Origin: JARRLC01 sp050290865 | Lineage (GTDB): Bacteria; Pseudomonadota; Alphaproteobacteria; Rhizobiales; Rhodomicrobiaceae | Direction of reading: 5' to 3' | DNA: 64,000 nucleotides | Assembly (NCBI GenBank): GCA_050290865.1 | Contig: JBNKIW010000004.1 | Location: 147,916-211,915 of the forward strand | Part shown: in pieces, positions 46,063 through 55,366 of the stretch | Layout of the letters: each line of letters begins with the position of its first letter | Position numbering within the stretch: the first letter of the stretch is position 1 | Program-made: the position numbers and the translations under genes | Notes under the pieces: model-generated | The model's database searches: none | What the model was told of the DNA's origin: nothing | What the model saw: the letters and a program-made list of their open reading frames with translations, nothing else

Positions 46063-47009
46063 GCCACGCCATCTGGCGCGCTGCCGCCGCTTGCCTGTTC
46101 CTCCTCGCACCGCGGGCCTTCGCGGGCGAGGAGGCATTCGTCACCAATCAGAACGATGACACCGTCGCCATCGTCGATCTCGACACCATGCGCGTGGCGG
46201 CGAAGATGTCCGTCCCCGGCAAGCCGGTGGGGGTGGCCGTCAGCCGCGACGGGCGGCGCGCCTACATCACCAGTCCCGATGCCAAGACGCTGACCGTGAT
46301 CGACGCGGAAAGGCGTGCCGCTGTCAAGACCATCGCACTCAAGGGCGGGCCGTTCGGCGTCGCGGTGCACCCGTCCGGCGCGCCTGTCTACGTCACCGAC
46401 TGGTACGAGAACCGCCTGTTCGTGATCGACGCCGCGGCGGGTGCCATTACCGCCGAAATCCCCGTGGGAAAGGCGCCGTCTGGCGTCGCCGTTTCGGAGG
46501 ACGGCCGGACCATCGTCACCGCCGATCGCGATAGCGATCAGGTGACGCTCATCGACGCCGTTAGCCTGAAGCCCATCGCCACGGTGAAGGTGGGCAAACG
46601 CCCCTTCGGTGTGACCATCGACGGCGCCACGGGGCGCGTGTTCACCGCCAATGTCGCCAGCGACTCGGTTTCGGTGGTGGACATGGCGGCGCGGAAAGTC
46701 CTCGCCGAGGTGCCGGTGGGCGAGCGGCCCTACGCAGTTGCGCTGGGTGAAGGCAAGGCCTTCGTCACCGACCAGTACGGCGGCACGGTGAGCGTGTTCG
46801 ACACCGCAACCTATGCGGGCCTGGGCAGGATCAAGGTGGCCGAATATCCCGAGGGCATCGCGGCGAGCGCCGATGGCCGGTGCATCTATGTTGCCAACTG
46901 GTTCGACAACAAGCTCACGAAGATCGACGCCGCGGCGCAGAAAATCCTGAGCGTCGTTGAGACCGGCGATGGCCCGCGCGCGTTTGGCACGTTCATCCGC
47001 CGGAGATAG
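46059..47009 (+). CDS. Exported YVTN-repeat beta-propeller protein
   Basis: 316 residues, starting at the ATG overlapping the MxaD-like stop. Signal peptide about 22 residues (ending PRAFAGEE). Seven or so blades repeat the pattern AFVTNQNDDTVAIVDLDT, AYITSPDAKTLTVIDAE, VYVTDWYENRLFVIDAA, VFTANVASDSVSVVDMA, with PVGKAPSGVAVS-type turns between them. Such YncE-like propellers are common near PQQ-dependent alcohol dehydrogenases in methylotrophs, and the coupled MxaD-like gene supports a shared periplasmic role. The ligand is unknown. Confidence 0.85.
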   Translation: MSHAIWRAAAACLFLLAPRAFAGEEAFVTNQNDDTVAIVDLDTMRVAAKMSVPGKPVGVAVSRDGRRAYITSPDAKTLTVIDAERRAAVKTIALKGGPFGVAVHPSGAPVYVTDWYENRLFVIDAAAGAITAEIPVGKAPSGVAVSEDGRTIVTADRDSDQVTLIDAVSLKPIATVKVGKRPFGVTIDGATGRVFTANVASDSVSVVDMAARKVLAEVPVGERPYAVALGEGKAFVTDQYGGTVSVFDTATYAGLGRIKVAEYPEGIAASADGRCIYVANWFDNKLTKIDAAAQKILSVVETGDGPRAFGTFIRRR

Positions 47010-47030
47010 CTGGCGCGGGCGGCGGCACCG

Positions 47031-48905
47031 TCATTCCGCGGGCTCCAGGACGGGCTCCGCCCGTTCAGACATGCCTTCCAGCGCCTTCAGGATCGCGGGA
47101 TAATCGAAATTCTCCGCCAGCATGTTCAGCCGCGCGCTGAGTTCACCGTCGCCCTCGCTGATCCGCCCGATCACCGCCTCGATCCACTCGCTGTTGAGGC
47201 TTTCCAGCGCGGCCTTCAGCTCTTTACGCATCGCTGGCGCCAGTCCGGCGAGCATGGCTGGCGTCAGCTCCGGCGGCGCGCTCTCCGAAACCGTCCTTTC
47301 GGCGGCGCGGTAAACGTATTTCACGCCCAGGAGGCGCGCCATGCAGTCATAGACTTCGTAAAAACGATACGGCCTGCGCACGAATTCATCCATGCCCGCG
47401 CTGAGCATGTCCTGCCAGTGCTCTCTGAAGGCGGAGGGCGTCACCGCCACGATCTTCACGTCCTTGCCGCCGGGCAGCGCGCGGATGCGCCGTGCCGCCT
47501 CCTTGCCGTCTATGACGGGCATCCGGCTGTCCATCCAGATCAGATGCGGATGCCATTCCTCGAATAGCTGCACGCAGCGCTCGCCATTCTCGGCGACCTT
47601 CACCTCGACGCCGATATCGGTCATGAGCCGGCTCAGCAGAAGCGCGCTTTCGCGCTGATCGTCGGCAACGATGACACGCCAGTTCGGCTGGCCGGGTGCG
47701 AGCCCGGCAACTTCACCGAACTGTACCGGCATTTCCAGTTCCGCGACGTCCGCGCCGCTCACCGGCTCGAAAGGCAGCTCGATGCGGAAGGTGGAGCCCC
47801 TGCCCGGCGTGCTTTCCACGCTCATGTCGCCACCCATGATCGTCATGTTGCGGCGGCAGATGGTGAGGCCCAGCCCGGTGCCCCGCTGCGCGGCGATATC
47901 CGGAAGTTGCACAAAGGGTTCGAATACGCGCCGCCGGTCTTCCGGCTTTATGCCGGGTCCCGTGTCTTCCACCTCGATGACGAGGCGCTCCGGCGTCCCG
48001 TGACGGGTGCCCAGCCGGATCGTGATCGCACCCTGATCCGTGAATTTCACGGCGTTGCCGACGAGATTGGTGAGCACCTGGCGCAGCCGGGCTTCGTCGC
48101 CCCTGATGTGGCTGGGAAAGGGCGAGCTCTGATCGAGCAGAAGGCGCAGGCCCTTTTCCCGCGCCCGCACGCGCATCAGCCCCGCGACGTCGCGTACCAT
48201 GGTCGCGAGATCGAAGGGAGCGATATCTGCCCGCATGTTCCCGGCTTCGATCTTGGCCACTTCGAGTATGTCGTGGATCAGGCTGAGGAGATGGCGCCCG
48301 CTGGCATTGATGATGTCCAGGTTTTCGCGCTGGGTGGCGGTGAGGCCGGGCTCGCGGCGCATCATGGCGGAAAAGCCGAGAATGGCGGTCAGGGGGGTGT
48401 GCAGTTCGTCGCTCATATTGGCGAGGAACACGTTCTTTGCCTTGTCCGCTGACGTCGCCGCGCCGCGCGCGACGTTCAACTCGGCGTTGCGCGCCTCAAG
48501 CGTCCGTTCAAGACGCTCATTGGCCTGCTGGAGCAATTCCCCCACCCTCTCGCGCCTCTCGGTGCGCTCCTTGATGTCTCCTATCATCAGGTTGAAGGCT
48601 GCAGCCGGTTCGGTGAAGGCACCGTTGCTTCTGGCGTCAACGGGCTGATCACAAATGCCCCGGCCGACACGCCGCATGGCGGCGCAAAGCTCACCGGTTT
48701 GGCTGTCGATCTCCCGGCTTGCGAGGAATATGCTGGCGGCGGAGATTATCAACATCAAGATGGTTATGGCGACTACGGCCACCAGGATCGCCGGCCGCGA
48801 TGTCGTGACACCGTCCTGGGCGATAAGGAGAGCCGCCAGGATGGTGCCCGCCCCCGCCGTCAGCGCGGCCCAAAATCCTAATCGAAGCCTCGTCCGGATA
48901 CTCAC
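47031..48905 (-). CDS. Hybrid histidine kinase-like protein lacking the normal phospho-histidine
   Basis: 624 residues. Two membrane helices are close together (about 10-30 and 38-62), so there is almost no periplasmic part; a HAMP-like and coiled-coil segment (to about 150) follows. The HisKA H-box reads NMSDELHTPLTAI: the usual His is Asp (D166), while a His occurs three residues later (H169). The HATPase is intact (NLVGNAVKFTD, DTGPGIKPED, GTGLGLTICRRN). The receiver has D459 in IWMDSRMPVIDG, but its conserved Lys is Arg (R511 in FVRRPYR). A helical C-terminal region of about 90 residues follows. It may be a pseudokinase or may use H169. Confidence 0.88.
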   Translation of the reverse strand: MSIRTRLRLGFWAALTAGAGTILAALLIAQDGVTTSRPAILVAVVAITILMLIISAASIFLASREIDSQTGELCAAMRRVGRGICDQPVDARSNGAFTEPAAAFNLMIGDIKERTERRERVGELLQQANERLERTLEARNAELNVARGAATSADKAKNVFLANMSDELHTPLTAILGFSAMMRREPGLTATQRENLDIINASGRHLLSLIHDILEVAKIEAGNMRADIAPFDLATMVRDVAGLMRVRAREKGLRLLLDQSSPFPSHIRGDEARLRQVLTNLVGNAVKFTDQGAITIRLGTRHGTPERLVIEVEDTGPGIKPEDRRRVFEPFVQLPDIAAQRGTGLGLTICRRNMTIMGGDMSVESTPGRGSTFRIELPFEPVSGADVAELEMPVQFGEVAGLAPGQPNWRVIVADDQRESALLLSRLMTDIGVEVKVAENGERCVQLFEEWHPHLIWMDSRMPVIDGKEAARRIRALPGGKDVKIVAVTPSAFREHWQDMLSAGMDEFVRRPYRFYEVYDCMARLLGVKYVYRAAERTVSESAPPELTPAMLAGLAPAMRKELKAALESLNSEWIEAVIGRISEGDGELSARLNMLAENFDYPAILKALEGMSERAEPVLEPAE

Positions 48906-49057
48906 GGCGCATCACCTGTCTGAACGCTGGCGGTTCCGGCCCGCTGCTGGCAACGGGCACAGGATCGGCCGCGCGGATCCCGCAACGGCCTGCCGCCGGT
49001 TTCAACCCGGATCAGGAGTACGCCAGTCATGGCTTATTTTTCATAAACGCGCGCCGC

Positions 49058-49579
49058 TCAGCAGGGAAGCCCGCGCCGTGCTTCCTGGTCCGCAAGCCGC
49101 AGAAGCGTCGGGATGCGATATTTGCCGTGCATCGCGTGGATGGCCCGGGCCGCCTCGTCCTGGCTCAGGCCCGCCGCCGTCACATGGAGCGGCTTCCGGC
49201 TGACACCGCGAATGACGGCGGTTGACCAGCAGTCGCCTCGGAAGGGCGTTTTGGCGACGCCGATGACCGGTATCTTCCGTCCCAGCGCCTCATACACATA
49301 CGCGCCGAGGCCCGGCCTGCCATTGCCGTCCAGCCAGACATAGCCGTCGATGATGACGGCCTTCACAGGCTGAGGGCGTTTCTTGAGTACCGCGAGAATA
49401 ACTGGAAGTTCTCGCTTGTAGAACGCACCGGGTTCATACTGCGCCGAAGTCGTCACGCTGGCTGTCAGAACCTCCGCCGCCTTTTCGTCCCGCCAGTCCC
49501 GGAAAAAGACGCAGGCTGCATGAGCCAGGGTCTCGCTATAGGCGGCATCGACGCAGGCAAAGAATTCCGGCATAACCAT
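49058..49579 (-). CDS. nfi: Endonuclease V-like protein, short form
   Basis: 173 residues, against about 220 for E. coli endonuclease V. It lacks most of the N-terminal region before the first catalytic strand. Catalytic acids align: D11 in FFACVDAAYS, E57 in QYEPGAFYKRELPVI, and D78 in VIIDGYVWLDGNGRPGLGA. The family feature of lysine after VIGVAKTPFRGD is also present. Endonuclease V nicks DNA (or RNA) next to inosine. Start at ATG 49579 or 49573, both near GAGG. Whether the shortened protein is active is not clear. Confidence 0.78.
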   Translation of the reverse strand: MVMPEFFACVDAAYSETLAHAACVFFRDWRDEKAAEVLTASVTTSAQYEPGAFYKRELPVILAVLKKRPQPVKAVIIDGYVWLDGNGRPGLGAYVYEALGRKIPVIGVAKTPFRGDCWSTAVIRGVSRKPLHVTAAGLSQDEAARAIHAMHGKYRIPTLLRLADQEARRGLPC

Positions 49580-49786
49580 ACACCTCGGTTCAACGCCTTC
49601 GCGGAGCGCTTGTTCTTGACGTATCCCCGCTCATAGCCGGTTTTGCGCCACGCAATGCTATAAAGTGTCTTGGTGTGGGAAAACGGACATGCTTTGTGGA
49701 GGTGCTCTGAGAGCGGTGCCAGCAACGAAGCGGCGGCAAGTCCAGTCATGCAGGCCGCGTGTTGCGGCGGAAGTGATCCGCGCCCG

Positions 49787-50617
49787 TCAGAGGGGGGCGC
49801 CGAAACGGTGCAATTCGGCACCTTTCTGTTTCAGCCACGTCCGTGCTTTCTGCATGTCGGGCATGGTTTCGCGAACGAGGCGCCAGAAGCGCGGCCCGTG
49901 GTTCATCTCACGCAGATGTGCGATTTCGTGGGCGGCGACGTAATCCAGCACGAAGCCGGGCGCAAATATCAACCTCCAGGAAAACGACACGGTTCCGGTT
50001 GCCGAACACGAACCCCAGCGTGAACTCTGGTCGCGGACGGCGATCCGTTTCGGGCGCACACCGAGGTTGGCGGCGTGACGGTTGGCGGCTTCGGTGAAGT
50101 CGCCCTTGGCCTCCGTACGGAGCCAGTCGGCCAGACGGCGGCCACCGTGCGACTGTCCCCCGGAAACACAAATACGCGGGACTTCCCGCGTATCACCAAT
50201 CCATGCATTGAGGCTGGGCCACTGCTCACAGGCGCCGTTGGTGCCCCATTGATCCATCGGCGCCAGGCTATCGGCCTCCTCAACCCATACGACGCCCTGA
50301 TAGCGTACGGCACCGACGAAATTGATGCGGTGGGTCACGCCGCGGAGCGGTACGACGGCGCCATCGATGAAGGGGATCGGTTCGGGAAGACGCCGGATCT
50401 GGCGTTTCAGCCATTCGACATGGCGGGCCAGGAAATCCCCGGCTTCTTCCAGGTTAACCTGTTGGGGAAGGGTAAGGATCGCGGCGCGTTCGGTGTGGCT
50501 GACTTTGAGCGAAAATCGTCGCGCGCGCTTCGACCGGCGCAACTCAAGGGGGCAATCAACCCCCACGAGTTTTACTTTCAGCGCGGCCTCCGCCGCATCG
50601 TATTGCCTCAAAAGCAT
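49787..50617 (-). CDS. YgjP-like (DUF45/WssP) zinc metallopeptidase
   Basis: 276 residues. The N-terminal RRSKRARRFSLKVSHTERA is the family opening. The zinc site is AAHEIAHLREMNHGPRFWRLV (in parts: HEIAH and MNHGPRF), preceded by DQSSRWGSCSATGTVSFSWRL. This is the SprT-like M48-related fold of YgjP. A stretch in the middle, about residues 115-150 (WVEEADSLAPMDQWGTNG...), looks like an insertion relative to what I know of the family. The cellular role is unknown; it is adjacent to the endonuclease V gene but separated by 207 nt. Confidence 0.88.
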   Translation of the reverse strand: MLLRQYDAAEAALKVKLVGVDCPLELRRSKRARRFSLKVSHTERAAILTLPQQVNLEEAGDFLARHVEWLKRQIRRLPEPIPFIDGAVVPLRGVTHRINFVGAVRYQGVVWVEEADSLAPMDQWGTNGACEQWPSLNAWIGDTREVPRICVSGGQSHGGRRLADWLRTEAKGDFTEAANRHAANLGVRPKRIAVRDQSSRWGSCSATGTVSFSWRLIFAPGFVLDYVAAHEIAHLREMNHGPRFWRLVRETMPDMQKARTWLKQKGAELHRFGAPL

Positions 50618-50864
50618 GGGTCCCCCAACATCCCCAGTGCCCGCGTAGCGTTGGATCTATTCCCATCAAGGTGAAACTTTAGCATGCGCACATTCCCAAT
50701 GCTGTTGCATTAGCAAGACAGTTCGAGAAATAAACTATGATCGTAACACAATTTTGGCGGTGCACCATACGGCTTATGTCTCACTTCGTGACATCCCTTA
50801 GGGGATCATAATTGTTAGATTGTAACCAGCTTAGCCTGACAGAAGGGTAAATGAGCGAGACGGA

Positions 50865-52349
50865 TCATCGCACCTTCCGCCTGCGGAGCACAATGGCACG
50901 CGCCGGGCGGTTTGGTACAACCTGTGGCAGTGTGCCGGGCAGCCCGATCGGCGCGGGCGCCTCGCCCTTCAGTGTTCCCGCTGCGCGGGCAGTCTTGGGA
51001 CGCGGCGAACGGATGGGTGGGTGAAGCCGCAAGAGTTTGTCTGTACACGTAGAAATTGACTGCGGTGCCTCTTCCGCCCCTTTGCCGCCGGCGAACCGGC
51101 GGAACAGGCGGCGCAGCGCACCGGCGCCGCGGACATCATGCCGATATATGAATTTGGTGATTTCCGGCACGATGTCGGCCTTGTAGCGCGAGCCGTTGAA
51201 GATACCGTAATGACCGACTTTTGGTTGCACGTGATGCTTCCTCATGCCGCGGGGCAGATTGCGGCAAAGCGTATGTGCGGCTTCGCATTGGCCCAGCCCG
51301 GTGATGTCGTCCTTCTCGCCTTCGACGGTCATCAGCGCCACGCGCCGCACCGCGCCCGGATCGACGGGGACGCCCCGGTAGGTCATCCTTCCCTCCGGCA
51401 GAGCATGCCGCACGAACACGGCATCGACGGTTTGCAGGTAATAATCGGCGGGCAGGTCCATCACGGCGAGATATTCATCGTAGAACTCGCGATGTTTTTC
51501 GGCGGAGTCGCCATCTCCCTGGACAAGATTGAAGAACAGTTCCTTGTGCGCGTTGAGATGTCGGTCGAGATTCATCGACATGAACCCCGTCAATTGCAGA
51601 AATCCCGGATAGACGCGCCGCCCATGCCCCGTATGGGGCCAGGGAACCGTCGTAATGACATTGCGGCGGAACCAGTCCGTGCCTTTGCTCTTGGCCAGTT
51701 CGTTGACGGCGGTGGGGCTGAGCCTCGTATCGACCGGCCCGCCCATCAGCGTCATACTGCGCGGCGCGTGCGGATCGCGCCCAGCCTCCATGTGCGACAC
51801 GGCGACGAGCACCGGAACGGACGGCTGGCAGACCGCCATAACATGCACGTCGCCCTTGAACAGGCGAATCATCTCGATGACGTCGTCGACGTAATCCTCG
51901 AGCCCGAACGCACCCTCGGCCGCAGGCACGGTGCGCACATCCGTCCAGTCGGTGATGTAGACTTCGTGAAAAGGGAGCAGGCCCTCCACCGTCCCGCGCA
52001 AAAGCGTGGCGAAATGGCCTGAGAGCGGTGCCACGACCAGCACGCGCGAGCTCTTCGCGATCTCCTTTTCCGGCAGGTCGCGGCGGAAATGCAGGAGGCG
52101 GCAGAACGGCTTCTGCCAGACGCACATTTCCTGCACGCCGACGCTGCGGCCGTTCACCTGGGCCGAAAAGACCCCGAATTGCGGTTTTTCGTAGCGGCGC
52201 GTGCTACGCTCGACCAGTTCGGCCGCCGCAGCGGTGCCCCGGCCCATGCTGGTGTTGGAAAGCGGATTCAGCGGGTTACGGAACAGGAATTTCGCACCAT
52301 CGGCAGCAGCACGCGCGGGCGTGAGCGCCGCATGAGCCAGTTCGTACAT
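50865..52349 (-). CDS. phaZ: Intracellular polyhydroxybutyrate depolymerase
   Basis: 494 residues from ATG 52349 (MYELAHAALTPARAAADGAK). The intracellular PhaZ signature has a Cys nucleophile, C174 in VMAVCQPSVPV, in place of lipase-box Ser. The downstream segments MTLMGGPVDTRLSPT, YPGFLQLTGFMSMNLDRH and DDITGLGQCEAAHTLC, and the late His in PKVGHYGIFNGSR, complete the family pattern. It mobilises native PHB granules. The last 80 residues form a basic, Pro-rich extension (RLHPPIRSPRPKTARAAG) beyond the usual length. It is divergent from the SPFH gene. The MmgR-like sRNA at 20.7 kb could be part of the same regulon. Confidence 0.92.
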   Translation of the reverse strand: MYELAHAALTPARAAADGAKFLFRNPLNPLSNTSMGRGTAAAAELVERSTRRYEKPQFGVFSAQVNGRSVGVQEMCVWQKPFCRLLHFRRDLPEKEIAKSSRVLVVAPLSGHFATLLRGTVEGLLPFHEVYITDWTDVRTVPAAEGAFGLEDYVDDVIEMIRLFKGDVHVMAVCQPSVPVLVAVSHMEAGRDPHAPRSMTLMGGPVDTRLSPTAVNELAKSKGTDWFRRNVITTVPWPHTGHGRRVYPGFLQLTGFMSMNLDRHLNAHKELFFNLVQGDGDSAEKHREFYDEYLAVMDLPADYYLQTVDAVFVRHALPEGRMTYRGVPVDPGAVRRVALMTVEGEKDDITGLGQCEAAHTLCRNLPRGMRKHHVQPKVGHYGIFNGSRYKADIVPEITKFIYRHDVRGAGALRRLFRRFAGGKGAEEAPQSISTCTDKLLRLHPPIRSPRPKTARAAGTLKGEAPAPIGLPGTLPQVVPNRPARAIVLRRRKVR

Positions 52350-52650
52350 ATGGTAAAGCACGGATACCGTCCCCAATTGCGAAAAAGGCACGCATTTTAC
52401 CATACGCCTGCCCGCTGGCGACGGGGGTTGTGCTGCAATGCAACAAGAATTGTCGTTTTGGGACGCAATGTGGCACGTTTTCAACTGTATGTGGCTTATT
52501 GGCAACGGAATAGTTTCCATGCGCTGGCGCGAACGCGCCGCCTCCCTCTTCGTTTGTTAACCAATATTCTTTATGCTGTATGTCGGACAGGACAGCTCGA
52601 TCCGAATTCGCATCCGGGCAGCCCGGAAACGTAACGCTTGGGAGTGGAAG
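52350..52650. other. 301-nt intergenic region between divergent phaZ and SPFH genes
   Basis: No gene supported. It must contain both promoters; a stretch of lower G+C at 52490-52580 (TTGTTAACCAATATTCTTTA) is the best promoter location for the SPFH gene. An open frame extends upstream of phaZ to 52520 but has no family similarity there. Confidence 0.45.
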
Positions 52651-54486
52651 ATGGCTGGTTTGGTAATGGGGCTGATCGCGGGGCTGCTGGTTGCACTCGT
52701 GGTGCCGCCGCTCATCCCGGAAAAACATCAGAATGCGGTGACCCGCGTCCTCGTGCGTGCCGTCGGCGTGCTGATCGTCATATTCGCCATCGCGTCAACC
52801 TCTTATGTGCATGTCCCGGATGGCTATTCCGCGCATCTGTTCCGCGTTTACGCCGGCGGCTCGCTGCCCCAGGGACGGATCATAGCAGTCAATGGCGAGA
52901 ACGGCCCGCAGGCACGCATTCTGACCCCCGGTCTGCATATGGAGCCGCTGATCAACGTGCTCTACGACGTCGATGTCTCGAAGCCGGAAATCGCCATTCC
53001 TCAGGGCAAGGTGGGCATTCTCACCGCGCGGGACGGTGCCGCCCTACGGTCGGGCCAGGCTTTCGGCGATCCCTTCTCCAAGGATCTCGGCAACAACATG
53101 CTCGACGCCGAGGTGTTCCTGAAAAACGGCGGGCAGCGCGGGCCGCAGACGAGCGTCCTCACGCCGGGCCGCTACCGCCTGAACCGCTATCTGTGGGATG
53201 TGGATGTCGTGGACGCGGTGGAGGTCCCGGCCGGTTTTGTCGGCGTGGTGAAATCGAACGTACACGCCGCCGTCGATTTCGGGACGCTGAAGGCCGACAA
53301 GCCGGAGAACTGCGATCCGATCCTCAGTGCTGCGGAGGCGAAAAGCGAACAGCACATCGAAGCGCCAATCGTGCCGGTCGGCTGCATCGGCGTGTGGCAA
53401 AAGGCGCTGCAGCCGGGCAAATATTATCTGAACGCCACTGCTTTCAAGATCATCGACGTCGATACGCGCGCACAGGTCTGGATCTATGCCGGTGGCTACA
53501 CGAGGGCACAGATCGCGCTGACCGTGGACGCGAAGGGCGATATCGTCCAGCAGCGCACGGAAACGGAGGTGCCGGTCGATGAGGACAACGCCGACCAGGC
53601 CGTCTTTCTGAAGATGGAAGGCTGGGACGTGCCGCTGGAACTGCGCGTCGTCGCCCAGGTCGCGCCCGGTGACGCAGCCTGCGTGATTGCGGGCGTCGGC
53701 TCGCTCAAACAGGTAGAAGACCGCGTACTGACGCCGTCCATCCGCGCCATTACCCGTGACGTCGCCGGTGGCACTTACGAGGTGACGGAGCCCAAGCTCG
53801 ATGAAAGCGGCAAGCCTGTTCTCGACGAGGACGGCAAGCCGGTGATCATCACCGTGCACCGGCCGACCAAGGCGCTCGACCTCATCTATCAGCGCCCGCT
53901 CATCGAATCCGAGATCGAGCGGCGTATCCGGCCTGAGGCGCGTAAATCCTGCGTGACCATCCGCGAAGTGCGGCTCGGCGAACCGGCCATTCCGCCGGAA
54001 CTCCTCGTCGCCGTACGCCGCGAGCAGCTCGCGACGCAGCTCACCAAGGCGTTCCAGCAGGAGCAGGCCGCACAGGCGCAGCGCGTGGCATCGGAGAAGG
54101 CGAAAGCCACCGCCGACCAGCAGGCGCAGCTCGTGAAGGCCGAAATCGAGGTACAGCGCTCGGTGCAACTCGCCGAGGCGGCGCGCAATTCCGGTATCGG
54201 CGAGCGCGACAAGCTTGCAGCCATCGCCGAAGGCCAGAAGAAGCAGATGGAGGTGCTGGGCCTGGACGCGACGGTGAAACTGCGGCAGTTCGAACTGGCG
54301 CTGGGTTTCGCCGAGAAGCATCCGGATGTGATCGCGGCCATGTTCAACAACGCGCACAAATTCGTGCCGCAGGTCACGGTGGGAAGCGGTGGCGACGGCG
54401 TCTCGGGCCTCCTGTCGGCACTCATCGGCGAATATGTGCAGCGCAACACGGCAGGGGAGGGCGCGCCCGCGAAACCGAAGCAGTGA
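52651..54486 (+). CDS. SPFH/Band 7 (flotillin-like) membrane protein
   Basis: 611 residues from ATG 52651, after GGGAGTGGAAG. Two N-terminal hydrophobic segments (about 5-22 and 36-55) anchor it. The repeated VDAVEVPAGFVGVV and PIVPVGCIGVW segments, each followed by LxPGKYYLN-type turns, are typical of the Band 7 region. A long coiled coil (about 470-560) rich in Gln, Ala and Lys follows: FQQEQAAQAQRVASEKAKA and DQQAQLVKAEIEVQRS. Such proteins scaffold membrane microdomains or proteases. A nearby NfeD partner is not seen. It is oriented away from phaZ. Confidence 0.85.
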   Translation: MAGLVMGLIAGLLVALVVPPLIPEKHQNAVTRVLVRAVGVLIVIFAIASTSYVHVPDGYSAHLFRVYAGGSLPQGRIIAVNGENGPQARILTPGLHMEPLINVLYDVDVSKPEIAIPQGKVGILTARDGAALRSGQAFGDPFSKDLGNNMLDAEVFLKNGGQRGPQTSVLTPGRYRLNRYLWDVDVVDAVEVPAGFVGVVKSNVHAAVDFGTLKADKPENCDPILSAAEAKSEQHIEAPIVPVGCIGVWQKALQPGKYYLNATAFKIIDVDTRAQVWIYAGGYTRAQIALTVDAKGDIVQQRTETEVPVDEDNADQAVFLKMEGWDVPLELRVVAQVAPGDAACVIAGVGSLKQVEDRVLTPSIRAITRDVAGGTYEVTEPKLDESGKPVLDEDGKPVIITVHRPTKALDLIYQRPLIESEIERRIRPEARKSCVTIREVRLGEPAIPPELLVAVRREQLATQLTKAFQQEQAAQAQRVASEKAKATADQQAQLVKAEIEVQRSVQLAEAARNSGIGERDKLAAIAEGQKKQMEVLGLDATVKLRQFELALGFAEKHPDVIAAMFNNAHKFVPQVTVGSGGDGVSGLLSALIGEYVQRNTAGEGAPAKPKQ

Positions 54487-54574
54487 TCGCGGCGCCGGCG
54501 CTTCCACTCTTTGACAATGACGGGCCCGCTGCGACCGGCGGGCTCGCAGGCCATGCCTTCTTCCCGGCTCAGTA

Positions 54575-55345
54575 TCAGCCGTGTGGGAAGACCGGCTTCC
54601 TCTTCTCCAGGAACGCGGTCACGCCCTCGGCGAAATCGGCGGTGCTGAAGGCCGTGGCCTGAGCCAGCGCCTCGTGCTCCAGAAATTCCGCGAGCGAACT
54701 CGTGAACGCCCGGTTCACCAGTTCTTTCGTCAGGCTGAGCGATACCGGCCCCTCCGCAAGCTGATGCGCCAGCTTGAGGACCTCGGCCAGGAGCGCCTCG
54801 TCCGCCACGACGCGGCTCACCAGCCCCATCGCTTCCGCGTCACGGGCCGTCAGGCCCCGGTTGGTCATGAGAACGTCCTTCGCCCGCGCCGCGCCCAGCG
54901 CTCGCGTGAGCGTGAAGGCAAGCCCCAAGTCCGGCGCCGCGCCGATCGCCGGAAAACCGGCGCGGAAGGTGGCGCTTTCGCCCGCCAGGATGATGTCGCC
55001 CATCAGCGCCAGCGAGAAACCCGCTCCCGCCGCCACGCCGTTGACCGCCGTGACCACCGGCTTCTCGCCTGTCATCAGCGGATAGGCCCAGGAATAGCTG
55101 TGGCGCATGCGCTTGAGGACGGCGTCCGGTTCGCGGCTGTTCATGGCCCTGATGTCGCCGCCGGAACAGAAGGCGCCGCCGGTCCCCGTGATCACGATGC
55201 AGCCGACGCCCGCGTCGCCGGTCACCTCCGGCACGAACTGCGCCATGGCCGCCTTGATTTCGGGCCCGAGCGCGTTGCGGCGGGCGGGCTGATTGAGCCG
55301 CAGAATGGCGACGCGATCTTCGCGTTCCAGAATGACGGGTTCCAT
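54575..55345 (-). CDS. Enoyl-CoA hydratase/isomerase family protein
   Basis: 256 residues from ATG 55345, with AAGGTG before it; a GTG at 55354 is possible. Crotonase-fold landmarks: FCSGGDIRAMNS for the CoA/oxyanion region, AVNGVAAGAGFSLALMGD, and AIGAAPDLGLAFTLTRALG. The Asp in APDLG replaces the Glu of classical hydratases (the position equivalent to Glu164), as in PaaG-type isomerases, so isomerase rather than hydratase activity is likely. It could serve aromatic-acid or PHB-related acyl-CoA metabolism. The 3' end faces the SPFH gene. Confidence 0.88.
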   Translation of the reverse strand: MEPVILEREDRVAILRLNQPARRNALGPEIKAAMAQFVPEVTGDAGVGCIVITGTGGAFCSGGDIRAMNSREPDAVLKRMRHSYSWAYPLMTGEKPVVTAVNGVAAGAGFSLALMGDIILAGESATFRAGFPAIGAAPDLGLAFTLTRALGAARAKDVLMTNRGLTARDAEAMGLVSRVVADEALLAEVLKLAHQLAEGPVSLSLTKELVNRAFTSSLAEFLEHEALAQATAFSTADFAEGVTAFLEKRKPVFPHG

Positions 55346-55366
55346 GGGCGTCACCTTCGATCGGCG

